Below are positions 45,018 through 54,518 of a stretch of 64,000 nucleotides of DNA, piece by piece. Under the pieces are notes generated by a model that worked only from the letters and a program-made list of their open reading frames with translations, was not told the DNA's origin and ran no database searches. Made by a program: the position numbers and the translations under genes. Origin of the DNA: Photobacterium rosenbergii (GTDB lineage: Bacteria > Pseudomonadota > Gammaproteobacteria > Enterobacterales > Vibrionaceae); assembly GCF_003026455.1 (NCBI RefSeq), contig NZ_PYMB01000002.1:220856-284855 (forward strand), written 5' to 3'. Position 1 is the first letter of the stretch. Each line of letters opens with the position of its first letter.

Positions 45018-46904
45018 ATGAGCCTACCGCAAGCATTGATGTTTCAGGTTGGGCTGATTGACAAAATCAGCAAGCCATTGGGAAACATTCAACGTCAATT
45101 TAATGATATGGGCCAGAGCTACCGCGATGGCACCCATACCATGATCGTAGGGGCGGCAGGCGTGGCCGGAGCAGGATTAGCATTAAAGGCCGCGCTGATG
45201 CCGGCCATTGAAATGGACCGCGTGTTGGGTGAGGTGAAATCACTTGGAGTAGCTGACGAGCAGCTGCAGCAGTTAAGTGACACCGCACTGAACTTTGCTG
45301 TGGATTATGGCAAGTCAGCGACGGAGTTCGTGGCGGCTTCTTATGATATTCAGTCTGCAATATCCGGTCTTGCAGGTAATGAGTTGGCTGAATTTACTAA
45401 GGCATCGGGTGTGCTGGCCGCAGCGACCAAAGCAGATACCGGCACGATTACCAACTATGTCGGCACCATGTACGGCATCTTTCAAAATACCGCGAACCAA
45501 ATGGGTAAGGCTGATTGGGTGAATATGCTTGGCGGCCAAACAGCAAAAGCCGTTCAGATGTTCAAGACAACGGGTGATCAGATGTCGGCGGCATTCTCCT
45601 CTGTTGGAGCTTCAGCAACCTCGGTTGGCGTGGGTATGACAGAGCAGATGGCGATTCTGGGCACCTTGCAGGCCACTATGTCAGGCAGCGAGGCGGGTAC
45701 TAAATACCGTTCTTTCCTTGCTGGCGCAGCAAAAGCTCAAGATGCGCTGAATATGTCGTTCACTGATTCCCAAGGCCAGCTACTTCCTATCGTCGATATC
45801 CTCAACCAGATCAAAGGTCGTTATGGGGAAACGCTTTCTGTTGCTGAAGGCGCTGAGCTAAGTAAGGCATTCGGAACGAAAGATGCGGTAGCCATGATCC
45901 AGCTGTTAATGCAAAACACTGACGGGTTGGCATCTTCCATAAATGACCTAGGTGATGTTAAAGGGTTAGATGTTGCAGAGCATATGGCCGGTGCCATGAC
46001 CGATCAGTGGGAGCGCTTCGAGCAACTTATCTTCGCGATTCGTGCCTCGTTCGGTCAGGCATTGCTACCAGTGATTCTGCCCGTTGTTCAGGCCATTGCT
46101 GATGGCGGCAAAGAGGTTTTGCTCTGGACGAAGCTATTCCCGAACCTGACCAAGTACATCGGCCTTGCTGGCGTTGCCGTCCTGAGCTTAGTGGCAGCCG
46201 GAGGCTTGTTCACCATGATGGTCGGTATTGGCAAGCAGGCTATGGTGGCTTTCACCCTGACAATGAAAATTTGGGCGGGGATGAACTTGGTGATCACCAA
46301 AGGGTTAGCAGTATTAAAGGCGGCAATGTTGGCGGTCAATATTGTGATGGCAGCGAACCCAATCATTTTGGTAGTAGGTGCTGTAGTAGCGGCCATCGCT
46401 GCTGTGGGAGCCCTGATTTATTACTGGGATGATCTCAAAGCCAGCTTTGGTGACACCACTTGGTTCCAAGTGCTTGAGTCGGCAATCACTCTTCTTACCG
46501 CACCTTTCCAAGCATTGTTCCAGTTCCTGAAAGGTGGCTGGCAATGGGTAATGAGTGGTTTCACCGATACTAGTGGCTTTGATGGTTTGTTCGCCTTAGC
46601 TGATAGCTTGCGAAATATTTTCGGTTCGGTGTTCAGCTGGATAACCGAGCAACTGGGCGGGCTGTGGGATATGGCGAAGAAAGTCATGAATTGGATACCA
46701 GGCTTTGGTGGCGATGAGGCCGAAGTGAAATCCCAAGCAGTTCAGCAGGCCACGCCAAGAGCAGCTATCCAACCCGGCGGTGCAGCCAAGAACATAGCTT
46801 CGTACACAAGCAGCAGCACGAGTTATGGGCCAATCAGTATTCACGCCCAGCAGATGAACAACCCGCAAGACTTCGCTACAGAAATGGAGTTTATCGCCGG
46901 ATGA
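45018..46904 (+). CDS. T: Tail tape measure protein
   Basis: 628 aa. The N-terminus MSLPQALMFQVGLIDKISKP and the TP901-type core (FAVDYGKSATEFVAASYDIQ; MSGSEAGTKYRSFLAGAAKA) are followed by several hydrophobic segments (about 355-470). It sets the tail length and passes DNA into the cell. AAGGAAG precedes the start. It comes right after the frameshifted chaperone, the universal order. Confidence 0.95.
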   Translation: MSLPQALMFQVGLIDKISKPLGNIQRQFNDMGQSYRDGTHTMIVGAAGVAGAGLALKAALMPAIEMDRVLGEVKSLGVADEQLQQLSDTALNFAVDYGKSATEFVAASYDIQSAISGLAGNELAEFTKASGVLAAATKADTGTITNYVGTMYGIFQNTANQMGKADWVNMLGGQTAKAVQMFKTTGDQMSAAFSSVGASATSVGVGMTEQMAILGTLQATMSGSEAGTKYRSFLAGAAKAQDALNMSFTDSQGQLLPIVDILNQIKGRYGETLSVAEGAELSKAFGTKDAVAMIQLLMQNTDGLASSINDLGDVKGLDVAEHMAGAMTDQWERFEQLIFAIRASFGQALLPVILPVVQAIADGGKEVLLWTKLFPNLTKYIGLAGVAVLSLVAAGGLFTMMVGIGKQAMVAFTLTMKIWAGMNLVITKGLAVLKAAMLAVNIVMAANPIILVVGAVVAAIAAVGALIYYWDDLKASFGDTTWFQVLESAITLLTAPFQALFQFLKGGWQWVMSGFTDTSGFDGLFALADSLRNIFGSVFSWITEQLGGLWDMAKKVMNWIPGFGGDEAEVKSQAVQQATPRAAIQPGGAAKNIASYTSSSTSYGPISIHAQQMNNPQDFATEMEFIAG

Positions 46905-47239
46905 TTTATCAAGACCTACTAATCGAAAACGGTGACGTGGTGCTGGATGCAGGTCGTAACCCTGTATTAATTCAAGACCGTGCCGTCATCGCTCAAGACA
47001 TCAAGCACGCCATTTTGGAAAGCAATTTGGCAGTTGAGCTGATAGCTGAGCGCAGCCCATCTAAAAAAGCAGATATTCGAACCCAGCTTGAGCTGTTGGT
47101 AGAAGAGGACGTGCGATTGGTGCCTGGTACCGTGCGACTAGAAGAACCTAAGGAAGGCCTCATTTTTGTTTTCGCCACGACTACAGACTTTGGTGACGTA
47201 ACTTTGGATATCACAACTTCGGAGACAACCAATGTCTGA
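46901..47239 (+). CDS. Baseplate wedge-type protein (DUF2590-like)
   Basis: 112 aa, overlapping the tape measure stop (ATGA). IYQDLLIENGDVVLDAGRNP and DRAVIAQDIKHAILESNLAV, a gpW/gp25-like pattern of HP1/K139 baseplates. Overlaps the gpJ gene by 8 bases. Confidence 0.85.
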   Translation: MIYQDLLIENGDVVLDAGRNPVLIQDRAVIAQDIKHAILESNLAVELIAERSPSKKADIRTQLELLVEEDVRLVPGTVRLEEPKEGLIFVFATTTDFGDVTLDITTSETTNV

Positions 47240-48419
47240 TATTCCTAAGCCCGATTACGCCGAACTGGTGAAGCAATCCGGTATTCCCACTGATGAGGCG
47301 AGTTGGAAAAAAGTGCTGAAAGAAGAGATGGAAAAGGAAGAGTGCATTATCTCTAATGATTCGCCTTTCTCTCCTTTCTGGCGCTTGATTGAATCTGCTG
47401 TTGTGAAAGTCACCTTATGGCTCATCAATACACTATTGGTGAGTTATGTTCTGCCAAATATGTTTGTCGCGACTGCAGTAGACCAATGGTTAGATCTACT
47501 TGCTTGGCAGTGCAAACTGACTCGCAAAGGGGCAACCAAAGCTAAAGGTTTGATCGCCTTTCAACGTGCTGCCGCAAAAGGCCCAACGTTAGTAATTCCA
47601 AAAGATACTTGGATTCAGACCGAACCTATTAACGGCAATATCTACCGAGTTCGTGTGCTTGCTGATACCACGCTGCCAGAAAACGAAACAATGATCATAG
47701 CTGAAGTGGAAGCCGAAAATGAAGGCGCAGCCTACAACCTTGGTGAAGGTTACTACCACATTCTACCAACTGCGATACCAGGTGTTGCAGCTGCAACAAA
47801 CCCAGCTGAATGGCTAACCGAGGCGGGTGCAGACAAAGAAAGCAATGATGAACTTCGATTGCGTATTCGCAACCAGTGGAGCGCGGTGGCGAAATGGCAC
47901 ATTGATGCAGCTTACCGTTCATTGCTAACGAGTCGCGCAGGTATTAACGACGATAACGTGTATTTCGAGCATAACGCACCACGTGGCCCAGGTACCGCCA
48001 ATTCCTACATTTTGCTTGATACGGGTGAACCATCACCAGAAATGCTTGCTGATTTGAATGCCTATATTCGTGAGCAAGGGCAACACGGTCATGGTGATGA
48101 TCTGCAGGTGATGGCGATGCCAGAAACGCCGGCCAATATTGTTTGCCGAGTGTGGCCGATTCGCTCACTCACAATGGATGAGCGTACTCAGTTAAAAGCT
48201 GCCGTTGAAAAGTTCATCGGGGCGGCTTTCCGCGAGAACACCGACTATTCACCAACCGTAACCAATCCGGTGTTGCGCTTTAGTTTCTCCAAATTAGGGC
48301 AAGAGCTACACGGCCAATTCTCTGAGATTGAATCACTCGAGTTCGACAATGCCGATATCATCAACAATCTGACGGTACCACGGATTCAGACGTTGGAGGT
48401 ATCCATTGAAAATACCTGA
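47232..48419 (+). CDS. J: Baseplate J-like protein
   Basis: 395 aa. MFVATAVDQWLDLLAWQCKL, IPKDTWIQTEPINGNIYRV and AGADKESNDELRLRIRNQWS are characteristic of the baseplate J/gp47 family, forming the baseplate wedge. In the operon order W-J-I. It overlaps both neighbours. Confidence 0.94.
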   Translation: MSDIPKPDYAELVKQSGIPTDEASWKKVLKEEMEKEECIISNDSPFSPFWRLIESAVVKVTLWLINTLLVSYVLPNMFVATAVDQWLDLLAWQCKLTRKGATKAKGLIAFQRAAAKGPTLVIPKDTWIQTEPINGNIYRVRVLADTTLPENETMIIAEVEAENEGAAYNLGEGYYHILPTAIPGVAAATNPAEWLTEAGADKESNDELRLRIRNQWSAVAKWHIDAAYRSLLTSRAGINDDNVYFEHNAPRGPGTANSYILLDTGEPSPEMLADLNAYIREQGQHGHGDDLQVMAMPETPANIVCRVWPIRSLTMDERTQLKAAVEKFIGAAFRENTDYSPTVTNPVLRFSFSKLGQELHGQFSEIESLEFDNADIINNLTVPRIQTLEVSIENT

Positions 48420-49008
48420 GATAAACCTTCACTACTGGATGGGGAGAGGTGAGCTGGCGAAACTCGCTAGAGCCCTTCGCAATTACTGGGAGCATGTGAA
48501 AGCCGCATTTGAAATGCCACTGCAGCAACACGACCCACTAACCGCACCGATTGCGCTGGTCAACATACTTGCCTGGCAAAGGGATGTAGAACGACTCGGC
48601 CAAGAGCCTGAAGAACTGTTTCGTGTTCGTGTGGCCCATGCTTATGGTTTTGCCCGTGATGCAGGTTCGGTATCCGGCTGGGAAGACATGTTTGCAAAGC
48701 TTGGTTATCCGCACATTGCTCAAGATGAAAGGTTAGTGAACGTCGATTGGGATGTAATCAGCTTAAAGATTCGAGACGGTGATTTAACCAATGTCCCGAA
48801 GTTATTAGACACAGTAGTGCGTCAATACGGGCGCACCTGTCGTCGTTATCAATACACCAGTTATGTCGAAATGCCGTTGGCCGCGCGAAGCAAGAACGTC
48901 GAAGCGCAATACTCAATGTCACACGTTAAAACACGGATAAACGTTGCCGGGTTGCCGAACGTGCTCAATGTCGATTGTGAATATTACCAAGCCACAGTGA
49001 AAGGTTAA
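48406..49008 (+). CDS. I: Tail protein I (baseplate)
   Basis: 200 aa, starting at TTG 48406: GGAGG lies 8 bases upstream and there is no ATG before residue 12, so the TTG is the likely start. LHYWMGRGELAKLARALRNY and TAPIALVNILAWQRDVERLG followed by EELFRVRVAHAYGFARDAGS fit P2 tail protein I, which joins J to the tail fibre. Overlaps gpJ by 14 bases. Confidence 0.88.
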   Translation: MKIPEINLHYWMGRGELAKLARALRNYWEHVKAAFEMPLQQHDPLTAPIALVNILAWQRDVERLGQEPEELFRVRVAHAYGFARDAGSVSGWEDMFAKLGYPHIAQDERLVNVDWDVISLKIRDGDLTNVPKLLDTVVRQYGRTCRRYQYTSYVEMPLAARSKNVEAQYSMSHVKTRINVAGLPNVLNVDCEYYQATVKG

Positions 49009-49021
49009 GGAACAACTAAAG

Positions 49022-51796
49022 ATGGCAAATACCACTGACAAGTCAATTTTAACCGCCGCAGGTAAAGCACTGTTGGCACAGCTCAACGCAGAAGAAAAGC
49101 CGCTAATCATCGATAAGATGATTTTCGCCAACTTGCCAAACCGTCCAGAGTTTCCGCAACCTGATGATGTGGTATCCACTGATCATGTCGTTCATCAAGA
49201 AGCTGTGGAACAGCGTGGCCGACTCTCTGCAAACTCGGTAATTTACAGCACTACGCTAACCAGTGACGTTGGCCCATTCGACTTCAACTGGACTGGCGCT
49301 TACTGCTCTGAATATGGTGTGTTGGTCACAATTGACCACCATGCACTAACACCAAAGACCGCCGATGAACCAGGTGTTGCAGGTAACACACTGGTGCGTT
49401 CTGTCGTGTTGGAATACAAAGACATCGCGGAAATCACCAATATCACGGTGGATGCTTCAACTTGGCAATATAACGCCAGCGAGCGTATGAAGAAGATGGA
49501 CAATGACGTAGCCCAAGCCATCATCGACCAGAACGGCAAAGATTGGTTTATTGAAGATGGTTTTCTGGTAACGCCACAATCCACTGCATTCAATATCAAA
49601 GCAGGCGCCGGCTATGTGTCGGGCAACCGTGTAAACCTCGAATTTGATCGCAATGTCCAAGCCCCTAACAAGCCATCATTCATCTACGTAGACGCACACC
49701 GCGAAGGAACGCCCATAGGTGAGCAAGTTACATTGTTTGATTTTGTTGTTACCCCAGAAGAGAAAGACGACTACACAGACGCAAATGGCGTGAAGCACTA
49801 TGTTTGTAAGATTGCACAGGTGATGGCTGATGGAAGTGTTAGTGATTTGAGGCCTGAGGGTGAGAGTGCAGGTAAAAAGTGGGTAGAAACAAATGAAATC
49901 GAACAGACACAAATGCTGTCTGGTTCGCAAAAGATACTTGCAGGGAAAATTCAGGACATTGTTGGAAAGTCATTATCAGATGAAACAGCTCTTCAAGTAC
50001 ACGAAAATCAGCAACGCCAGCTTTATGAGTTTTACCCAAGGGGGGCGTTACCGGCAAAAATTATTGATGTAGATGTTGCGTCATCAAAACTAGTCACAGA
50101 GTTAGCAACATCATTTTTATTCGGAAGTACACCTTTTGGGCGGTCTAAGACCTTATATGTCAAGCCGACAGGTATTGATGATACAGAACTGTTAAAAGCT
50201 GCAATTGAACGTGGTGGAGTTATCGATTTAGGTGCTGAAGGTACTTATTATATCTCTGGTGAGGTTCGAGCAACGATTGATGCCGACGTGAAAATATTAA
50301 CTCGCGGGGCAAGAATCAAATACAACGGACTGCAGGAAATAAATGATGTTAAGACATTAATCAATATTTCTGGTACTGGAACAGAGATTGTTCAAACCAA
50401 CGTTACTATTGATGGAGGAATGATCAGTCAGAATAACTTTGTTCCAGTCTGTTTGACCGTCAGAAATGTATTAATGTGGTTAGAAGGTTCGACATGTAGT
50501 AATGCAGCTGCAGCAGCAAATCCTGTATCTGTTGGCATATATATGGCATCAAATGATGTTGTTTATACAAACATGTACCAAACAACAAAAGCCTCGTCGT
50601 TTGGAGGAACGTATGGCTACGGTGTTGTCTTAGTTGATGTTGAGCACGCTAAGTTGAGCGGAGGGGTTTATGGCAAAAAGGATCAGCCTATCCATCGTCA
50701 TGCTGTATATGCTTCAACATTTTTAGATGGCTCTGGTGCTTGTGGTACCGTGATTTGCGAAGGTCTACAAACTGAACAAATCATGTATGACGATGAAAAT
50801 ATCGAACCGATCACACACTTTGAATATTGTTATAAAAGTATCGCGTCAAAACGATTTGTTGTTAATGGCACGGTTACAAATGGCGGACAGGGTTTTATTC
50901 TTGCAACAACAAGAAAAGGAGCAATTAACAAAGGTTATATCTCGTATGACAATAACACTGTACGAACTAGATCCGTTGGTGTTGCTTTTCACCCTGATTC
51001 TGATGAAAACGGGGCGACAGAAGAAAATCAACAGCCGTGGGCACGTTGTACCGGTGGTAGTGGCAATGTAATCATTTTGACGGGTCGTTACGCACGAGCA
51101 ATGAGATTGCAAATGATCCACAGTGTACATGATCTCAGTACATATATTATTGAAGATACAGTCAATATCACAGCAGCATATAACGCTGAACAGGTTACAC
51201 CTGAAAACCCAATAGCTCAGTTAGAAATAAACTCTACCATTTGGGATTTTCAGGGTGTTTTTGTTGGTGGTAATGTTGAGTATTTAGATGTTGATTGTTC
51301 ACATTACAATCCGGTTAATCATCATCCGATTGGCTATACGGCCCCTGTGCTGAGAAAGAGCATAAAAATTGAGCAAAAAAACAAAACGGCAAAATATTAT
51401 CAACTGGCAGGAAGTCAAGGGTTACAAGATGTCCGGTATTACGAACCTGATTTTGAAGGGGTGATACAGTGCATTGATGGTTCGAGTCAACTGTGGGTTG
51501 ATGCTAATGGTGTGCTTGTTGCTGGTTTATCTGCTAATAGGCCAAGCTTTGTTAAAGTTTGTCATGCGTATTTTGAAACAGATAATAATCGCTTTGTGTA
51601 TTGGTCTGGTTCTGAATGGAATACTCAAACGAAGACAAGTACATACCCCTCAGTTGCTACGGCTGATGAAATAAAAGCTCTAGATGACGCCATCCTTGGG
51701 TGGGGGGCACAAATTTACTGTACTACGCATCAGAAACCTTATTGGTACGATAAATACAGCAAAAATTTTAAAGATGCCATGAAGAATGAATTGTAA
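49022..51796 (+). CDS. H: Tail fibre/tailspike with beta-helix receptor domain
   Basis: 924 aa. The N-terminal baseplate-attachment part (about 1-180) has TTDKSILTAAGKALLAQLNA and FNWTGAYCSEYGVLVTI, as in the phage tail-collar fibre family. From about residue 373, LYVKPTGIDDTELLKAAIER and GGVIDLGAEGTYYISGEVRA open a right-handed beta-helix like tailspikes that cut or bind surface polysaccharide. The C-terminal half is visibly more AT-rich than the N-terminal half and the flanking genes, suggesting a receptor-domain swap. No fibre-assembly chaperone gene follows. Confidence 0.88.
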   Translation: MANTTDKSILTAAGKALLAQLNAEEKPLIIDKMIFANLPNRPEFPQPDDVVSTDHVVHQEAVEQRGRLSANSVIYSTTLTSDVGPFDFNWTGAYCSEYGVLVTIDHHALTPKTADEPGVAGNTLVRSVVLEYKDIAEITNITVDASTWQYNASERMKKMDNDVAQAIIDQNGKDWFIEDGFLVTPQSTAFNIKAGAGYVSGNRVNLEFDRNVQAPNKPSFIYVDAHREGTPIGEQVTLFDFVVTPEEKDDYTDANGVKHYVCKIAQVMADGSVSDLRPEGESAGKKWVETNEIEQTQMLSGSQKILAGKIQDIVGKSLSDETALQVHENQQRQLYEFYPRGALPAKIIDVDVASSKLVTELATSFLFGSTPFGRSKTLYVKPTGIDDTELLKAAIERGGVIDLGAEGTYYISGEVRATIDADVKILTRGARIKYNGLQEINDVKTLINISGTGTEIVQTNVTIDGGMISQNNFVPVCLTVRNVLMWLEGSTCSNAAAAANPVSVGIYMASNDVVYTNMYQTTKASSFGGTYGYGVVLVDVEHAKLSGGVYGKKDQPIHRHAVYASTFLDGSGACGTVICEGLQTEQIMYDDENIEPITHFEYCYKSIASKRFVVNGTVTNGGQGFILATTRKGAINKGYISYDNNTVRTRSVGVAFHPDSDENGATEENQQPWARCTGGSGNVIILTGRYARAMRLQMIHSVHDLSTYIIEDTVNITAAYNAEQVTPENPIAQLEINSTIWDFQGVFVGGNVEYLDVDCSHYNPVNHHPIGYTAPVLRKSIKIEQKNKTAKYYQLAGSQGLQDVRYYEPDFEGVIQCIDGSSQLWVDANGVLVAGLSANRPSFVKVCHAYFETDNNRFVYWSGSEWNTQTKTSTYPSVATADEIKALDDAILGWGAQIYCTTHQKPYWYDKYSKNFKDAMKNEL

Positions 51797-51798
51797 TT

Positions 51799-52335
51799 AT
51801 GCTAACCCTAAACGGCACTCAACTCCCATTAAAGAACCTACGCATTAGCATTCGTCAGCAATTGGCCGGACAGGATATGTCCGGCCAGACCTCGGCTACC
51901 GACCAAGCGGAGACGGGTAGCAAAGGTAAGATTCTGACCGTGAAGGGCGTGATCCCATTTATCAAAAAACAGCTATTAACCAACTTGTTCAGCATGGCAG
52001 AAGCGCAAGAGAACGATGCTCGCCAAATCTACCGCATTAGCAACAAAACGGCAGAAGCTTTGAAAATTCGCGAGGTTAAATTTCAAGGCGCTGTTCGTGC
52101 TGATGAGCAAGATTCTCACAGGCAATGGAGCGTTTCATTTGAACTGGTAGAGCATCTTTCGGTACCAGAGCGAGTCGAACAACGCCAACCGGATAAACCT
52201 GCGGCACAGCAAAAAGTACAAGGAGTGAATACTCCGATTGAAGCTGGTCAAACTGACGATGTTCCGCCAGGTACCGAAGTGGAATTGACAGGTGTTATGA
52301 AGGTGCTCAAAGCTGTCGATAATGCTTTGGCCTAA
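51799..52335 (+). CDS. Baseplate-associated protein, HP1/K139 type
   Basis: 178 aa. MLTLNGTQLPLKNLRISIRQ, QLAGQDMSGQTSATDQAETG, and the beta-rich middle FSMAEAQENDARQIYRISNK occur in the baseplate modules of HP1/K139-like phages. A Pro/Gln-rich tail follows (about 130-178). It starts 3 bases after the fibre stop. The assignment rests on context and remembered similarity. Confidence 0.75.
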   Translation: MLTLNGTQLPLKNLRISIRQQLAGQDMSGQTSATDQAETGSKGKILTVKGVIPFIKKQLLTNLFSMAEAQENDARQIYRISNKTAEALKIREVKFQGAVRADEQDSHRQWSVSFELVEHLSVPERVEQRQPDKPAAQQKVQGVNTPIEAGQTDDVPPGTEVELTGVMKVLKAVDNALA

Positions 52336-52355
52336 CTGAAAGAAGGCGGTGACGT

Positions 52356-53045
52356 ATGACAATAAACAACAAGTTTCTTTGCCGCGCTTACCTTGGTAAA
52401 GATAAAGCCAAGGCGAAAAGCCATCGCATTGTCTTTAGTGAAAACACACCAGGTCGCTGTGAACTCTCAGTTGAAGGGAATCCAGAGCCAAATACTATCA
52501 TCGCCGTGGACTTAGGTTGGGGCGATGATATTACGCGAGTTTTTCTGGGTTACATCGAACGAGTTCAGCCAGCCGAAAAAGGTTGGTCGAAAGTTTTTTG
52601 CCGCGAATTAGCGGCAATACTTTACAAGCCACTTAACATCATCATGCGTCACCCAACACTCATGCAGCTTCTTAGCGAAGTGACTAACAAAACGGGCCTT
52701 CAATTTGTGGTACCAGAGAAGGCCTACAGCAAAACGGCCATTCCTTGTTTTTATAGTGATGGCAACGGCTATCGAGTCATAGACGAATTAGCCCAAGCGT
52801 TCAGCATTGATGGCTTATTCTGGCAGCAACAAGGTAACGGGCAAATCTATGTGGGTAGTTGGAAGGATTCATTCTGGGCAGATAAGCCCGTCACCATACC
52901 CACTAAACTTATGACCAACCACACGGCCAACAAATCTGTAAAGATACCGGCTATTCCAAAACTAAAGCCCGGTGTTGTTGTGAATGGCCTTCGGTTAATC
53001 GGTGTAGAGTTTGAAGGAACGGAGGCAAAGCTTACATGGATGTAA
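52356..53045 (+). CDS. Baseplate hub protein (gpD/gp44-like)
   Basis: 229 aa. The pattern of phage late-control/hub proteins is visible: VDLGWGDDITRVFLGYIERV, FCRELAAILYKPLNIIMRHP, LLSEVTNKTGLQFVVPEKAY and FWQQQGNGQIYVGSWKDSFW. It should form the trimeric hub that carries the spike. Overlaps the spike gene by 10 bases. Confidence 0.78.
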   Translation: MTINNKFLCRAYLGKDKAKAKSHRIVFSENTPGRCELSVEGNPEPNTIIAVDLGWGDDITRVFLGYIERVQPAEKGWSKVFCRELAAILYKPLNIIMRHPTLMQLLSEVTNKTGLQFVVPEKAYSKTAIPCFYSDGNGYRVIDELAQAFSIDGLFWQQQGNGQIYVGSWKDSFWADKPVTIPTKLMTNHTANKSVKIPAIPKLKPGVVVNGLRLIGVEFEGTEAKLTWM

Positions 53046-53731
53046 ATGTTATTAAGCGCATTATCTTCCGCTTGTTCCCAGAGCTAACAGGCCAATGGCA
53101 TTTGCCAAGGTGGGGCAAGGTGGTCGCATTGCCAGAACTGCCAGAAGAAGGTGACTTGTCTGATCGTTTTTATCCTCACTATGCCGTGAATGTTCAGCTA
53201 CTCGATGAGAAGGGCATGGAATACGAAGATAAACCACCACTGCAGGCGGTAACACTTCCGGTGCCTGGTCTTGGTGATCATGCTGGCCGTTTGGAGCCAC
53301 CCGCAATTGGTAGCATCGTAGAGTTAGGTTTTATGTTCGGACAACCGGACAAGCCTTTTATTCGTTGCGTTCTTCCGCTTGGCTTCAAGTTACCAGGTAT
53401 CAAAGAAGGTGAAAGCCGATACCAACAACGCCAAGGTGTTTACCACCTAGTAGACCAAGAAGGAAATTTTGAGCGAAAGACAGATAAAGAAGACAAGCTG
53501 GAATGCCTTAACCAACGCATCAAAGTGCTGGAAAACCGTCTAGCCGAAATTGAAGGTGACCACACGGAAACCGTCAAAGGTAATAAGGCAACTAAGGCTA
53601 AGAATATCACCGAGGATGCAGACTCGATAAAGATGAATGGTGGTAAAGGAGTATGCACAGGTGCAAGCATTTGCCCGTTTATGGGGAAACCGCATGTAGA
53701 CGTATCAACCACCGTATTTGCAGGTAAGTAA
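53036..53731 (+). CDS. Baseplate spike (gpV-like) with PAAR-like tip
   Basis: 231 aa. The N-terminal part (about 20-125) has the OB-like fold of gpV/gp45 spikes (GKVVALPELPEEGDLSDRFY; LEPPAIGSIVELGFMFGQPD). A coiled coil (KLECLNQRIKVLENRLAEIE) follows, then CTGASICPFMGKPHVDVSTT, which resembles a PAAR-like sharpening tip. It would pierce the outer membrane on contraction. Confidence 0.82.
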   Translation: MDVNVIKRIIFRLFPELTGQWHLPRWGKVVALPELPEEGDLSDRFYPHYAVNVQLLDEKGMEYEDKPPLQAVTLPVPGLGDHAGRLEPPAIGSIVELGFMFGQPDKPFIRCVLPLGFKLPGIKEGESRYQQRQGVYHLVDQEGNFERKTDKEDKLECLNQRIKVLENRLAEIEGDHTETVKGNKATKAKNITEDADSIKMNGGKGVCTGASICPFMGKPHVDVSTTVFAGK

Positions 53732-53732
53732 G

Positions 53733-53930
53733 ATGGCACTAAGCAAAGCATCATTGAAACAGAAATTAGAAAATGAATTGGAAGAACAGGGCTTTGTTCT
53801 TGATGGTGAATTCGCTATGGCAGGTAAGATGGCGGAAGCCATTGCTAACGCATTAGTGGACGAAATTACTCAGAATGCCCAAGTGCCAGTCATAGGCGGC
53901 AGCTCAGCTGGAGACTACAAAGTAACCTAA
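53733..53930 (+). CDS. Small baseplate/tail-end protein
   Basis: 65 aa from ATG 53733, one base after the spike stop. It is helical and acidic: KASLKQKLENELEEQGFVLD, MAGKMAEAIANALVDEITQN, with a C-terminal GGSSAGDYKVT. It is the last gene of the late operon; small proteins of this kind follow the spike gene in related phages. Function unknown. Confidence 0.75.
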   Translation: MALSKASLKQKLENELEEQGFVLDGEFAMAGKMAEAIANALVDEITQNAQVPVIGGSSAGDYKVT

Positions 53931-53955
53931 GCTAAACGCATACCATATCATCACT

Positions 53956-53981
53956 AAGCGCCCACCACGGGCGCTTTTCTT
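53956..53981 (+). terminator. Terminator of the late operon
   Basis: AAGCGCCC-ACCAC-GGGCGCTT followed by TTCTTA, 25 bp after the last late gene. Confidence 0.88.
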
Positions 53982-54518
53982 ATATCTAAAGCCCAATGGC
54001 ATAGCTACAGCCTAACGCCACGGAATGGAGCAATCAGGTGACGGAATCCGCACTCCTCCTCCCCCTCCTGCGCATTTTGCGAGGAGAATTTTTTTCAGTT
54101 TTGTTTTTCCGCAGCTCCATAGGTTTAAGCTGCGTGGTAGTGAACGTTCAAACCGCTTGAATTCTGGGGAGTGAGTGATGTGGAGAGCTATAGAGAACAA
54201 TAAAGGCGCGTATTTGAAATATCAAAGAATGATCAAAATTTCAGGTTGTTTCATTTTAACAATCTGCAGGAGTAGCACATCTATGATGTTAAGTTGTTGA
54301 TTCCAATTGCTATTTTGTGTCTATTTGAAGGGTTTTAGATAATCTGGCAGATGATATCATAATCATTAGTTATTTTAAAACAACGTGTTAGTTGAAATCG
54401 GGTGCAAGAAAAAACCGAAATCTTCAACACAGGATGCTGTGTAGCCAATAAGTGCTTTCAAGGTAAAATAATACATGTATAATTTATGGTCGCATGATTT
54501 TTCAAGGACTTTTTGCTA
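53982..54518. other. Non-coding region with a cos or terminator candidate
   Basis: About 540 bp without a convincing gene. A pyrimidine-rich tract, CTCCTCCTCCCCCTCCTGCG (54053-54072), joins an imperfect stem CTCCTGCGCA/TGCGAGGAG, then seven or more T and a T-rich strand. In HP1 the cohesive end lies between the last late gene and attP, so this is the best cos candidate, but the stem followed by T also reads as a second terminator. The AT-rich rest (54180-54510) should hold the acyltransferase promoter. Confidence 0.4.

Noticed and set aside
54012..54200. Minus-strand 62-codon frame in the spacer after the late operon
   Set aside because: It crosses the pyrimidine-rich cos/terminator candidate, giving low-complexity GGGGGVR sequence; no ribosome site.
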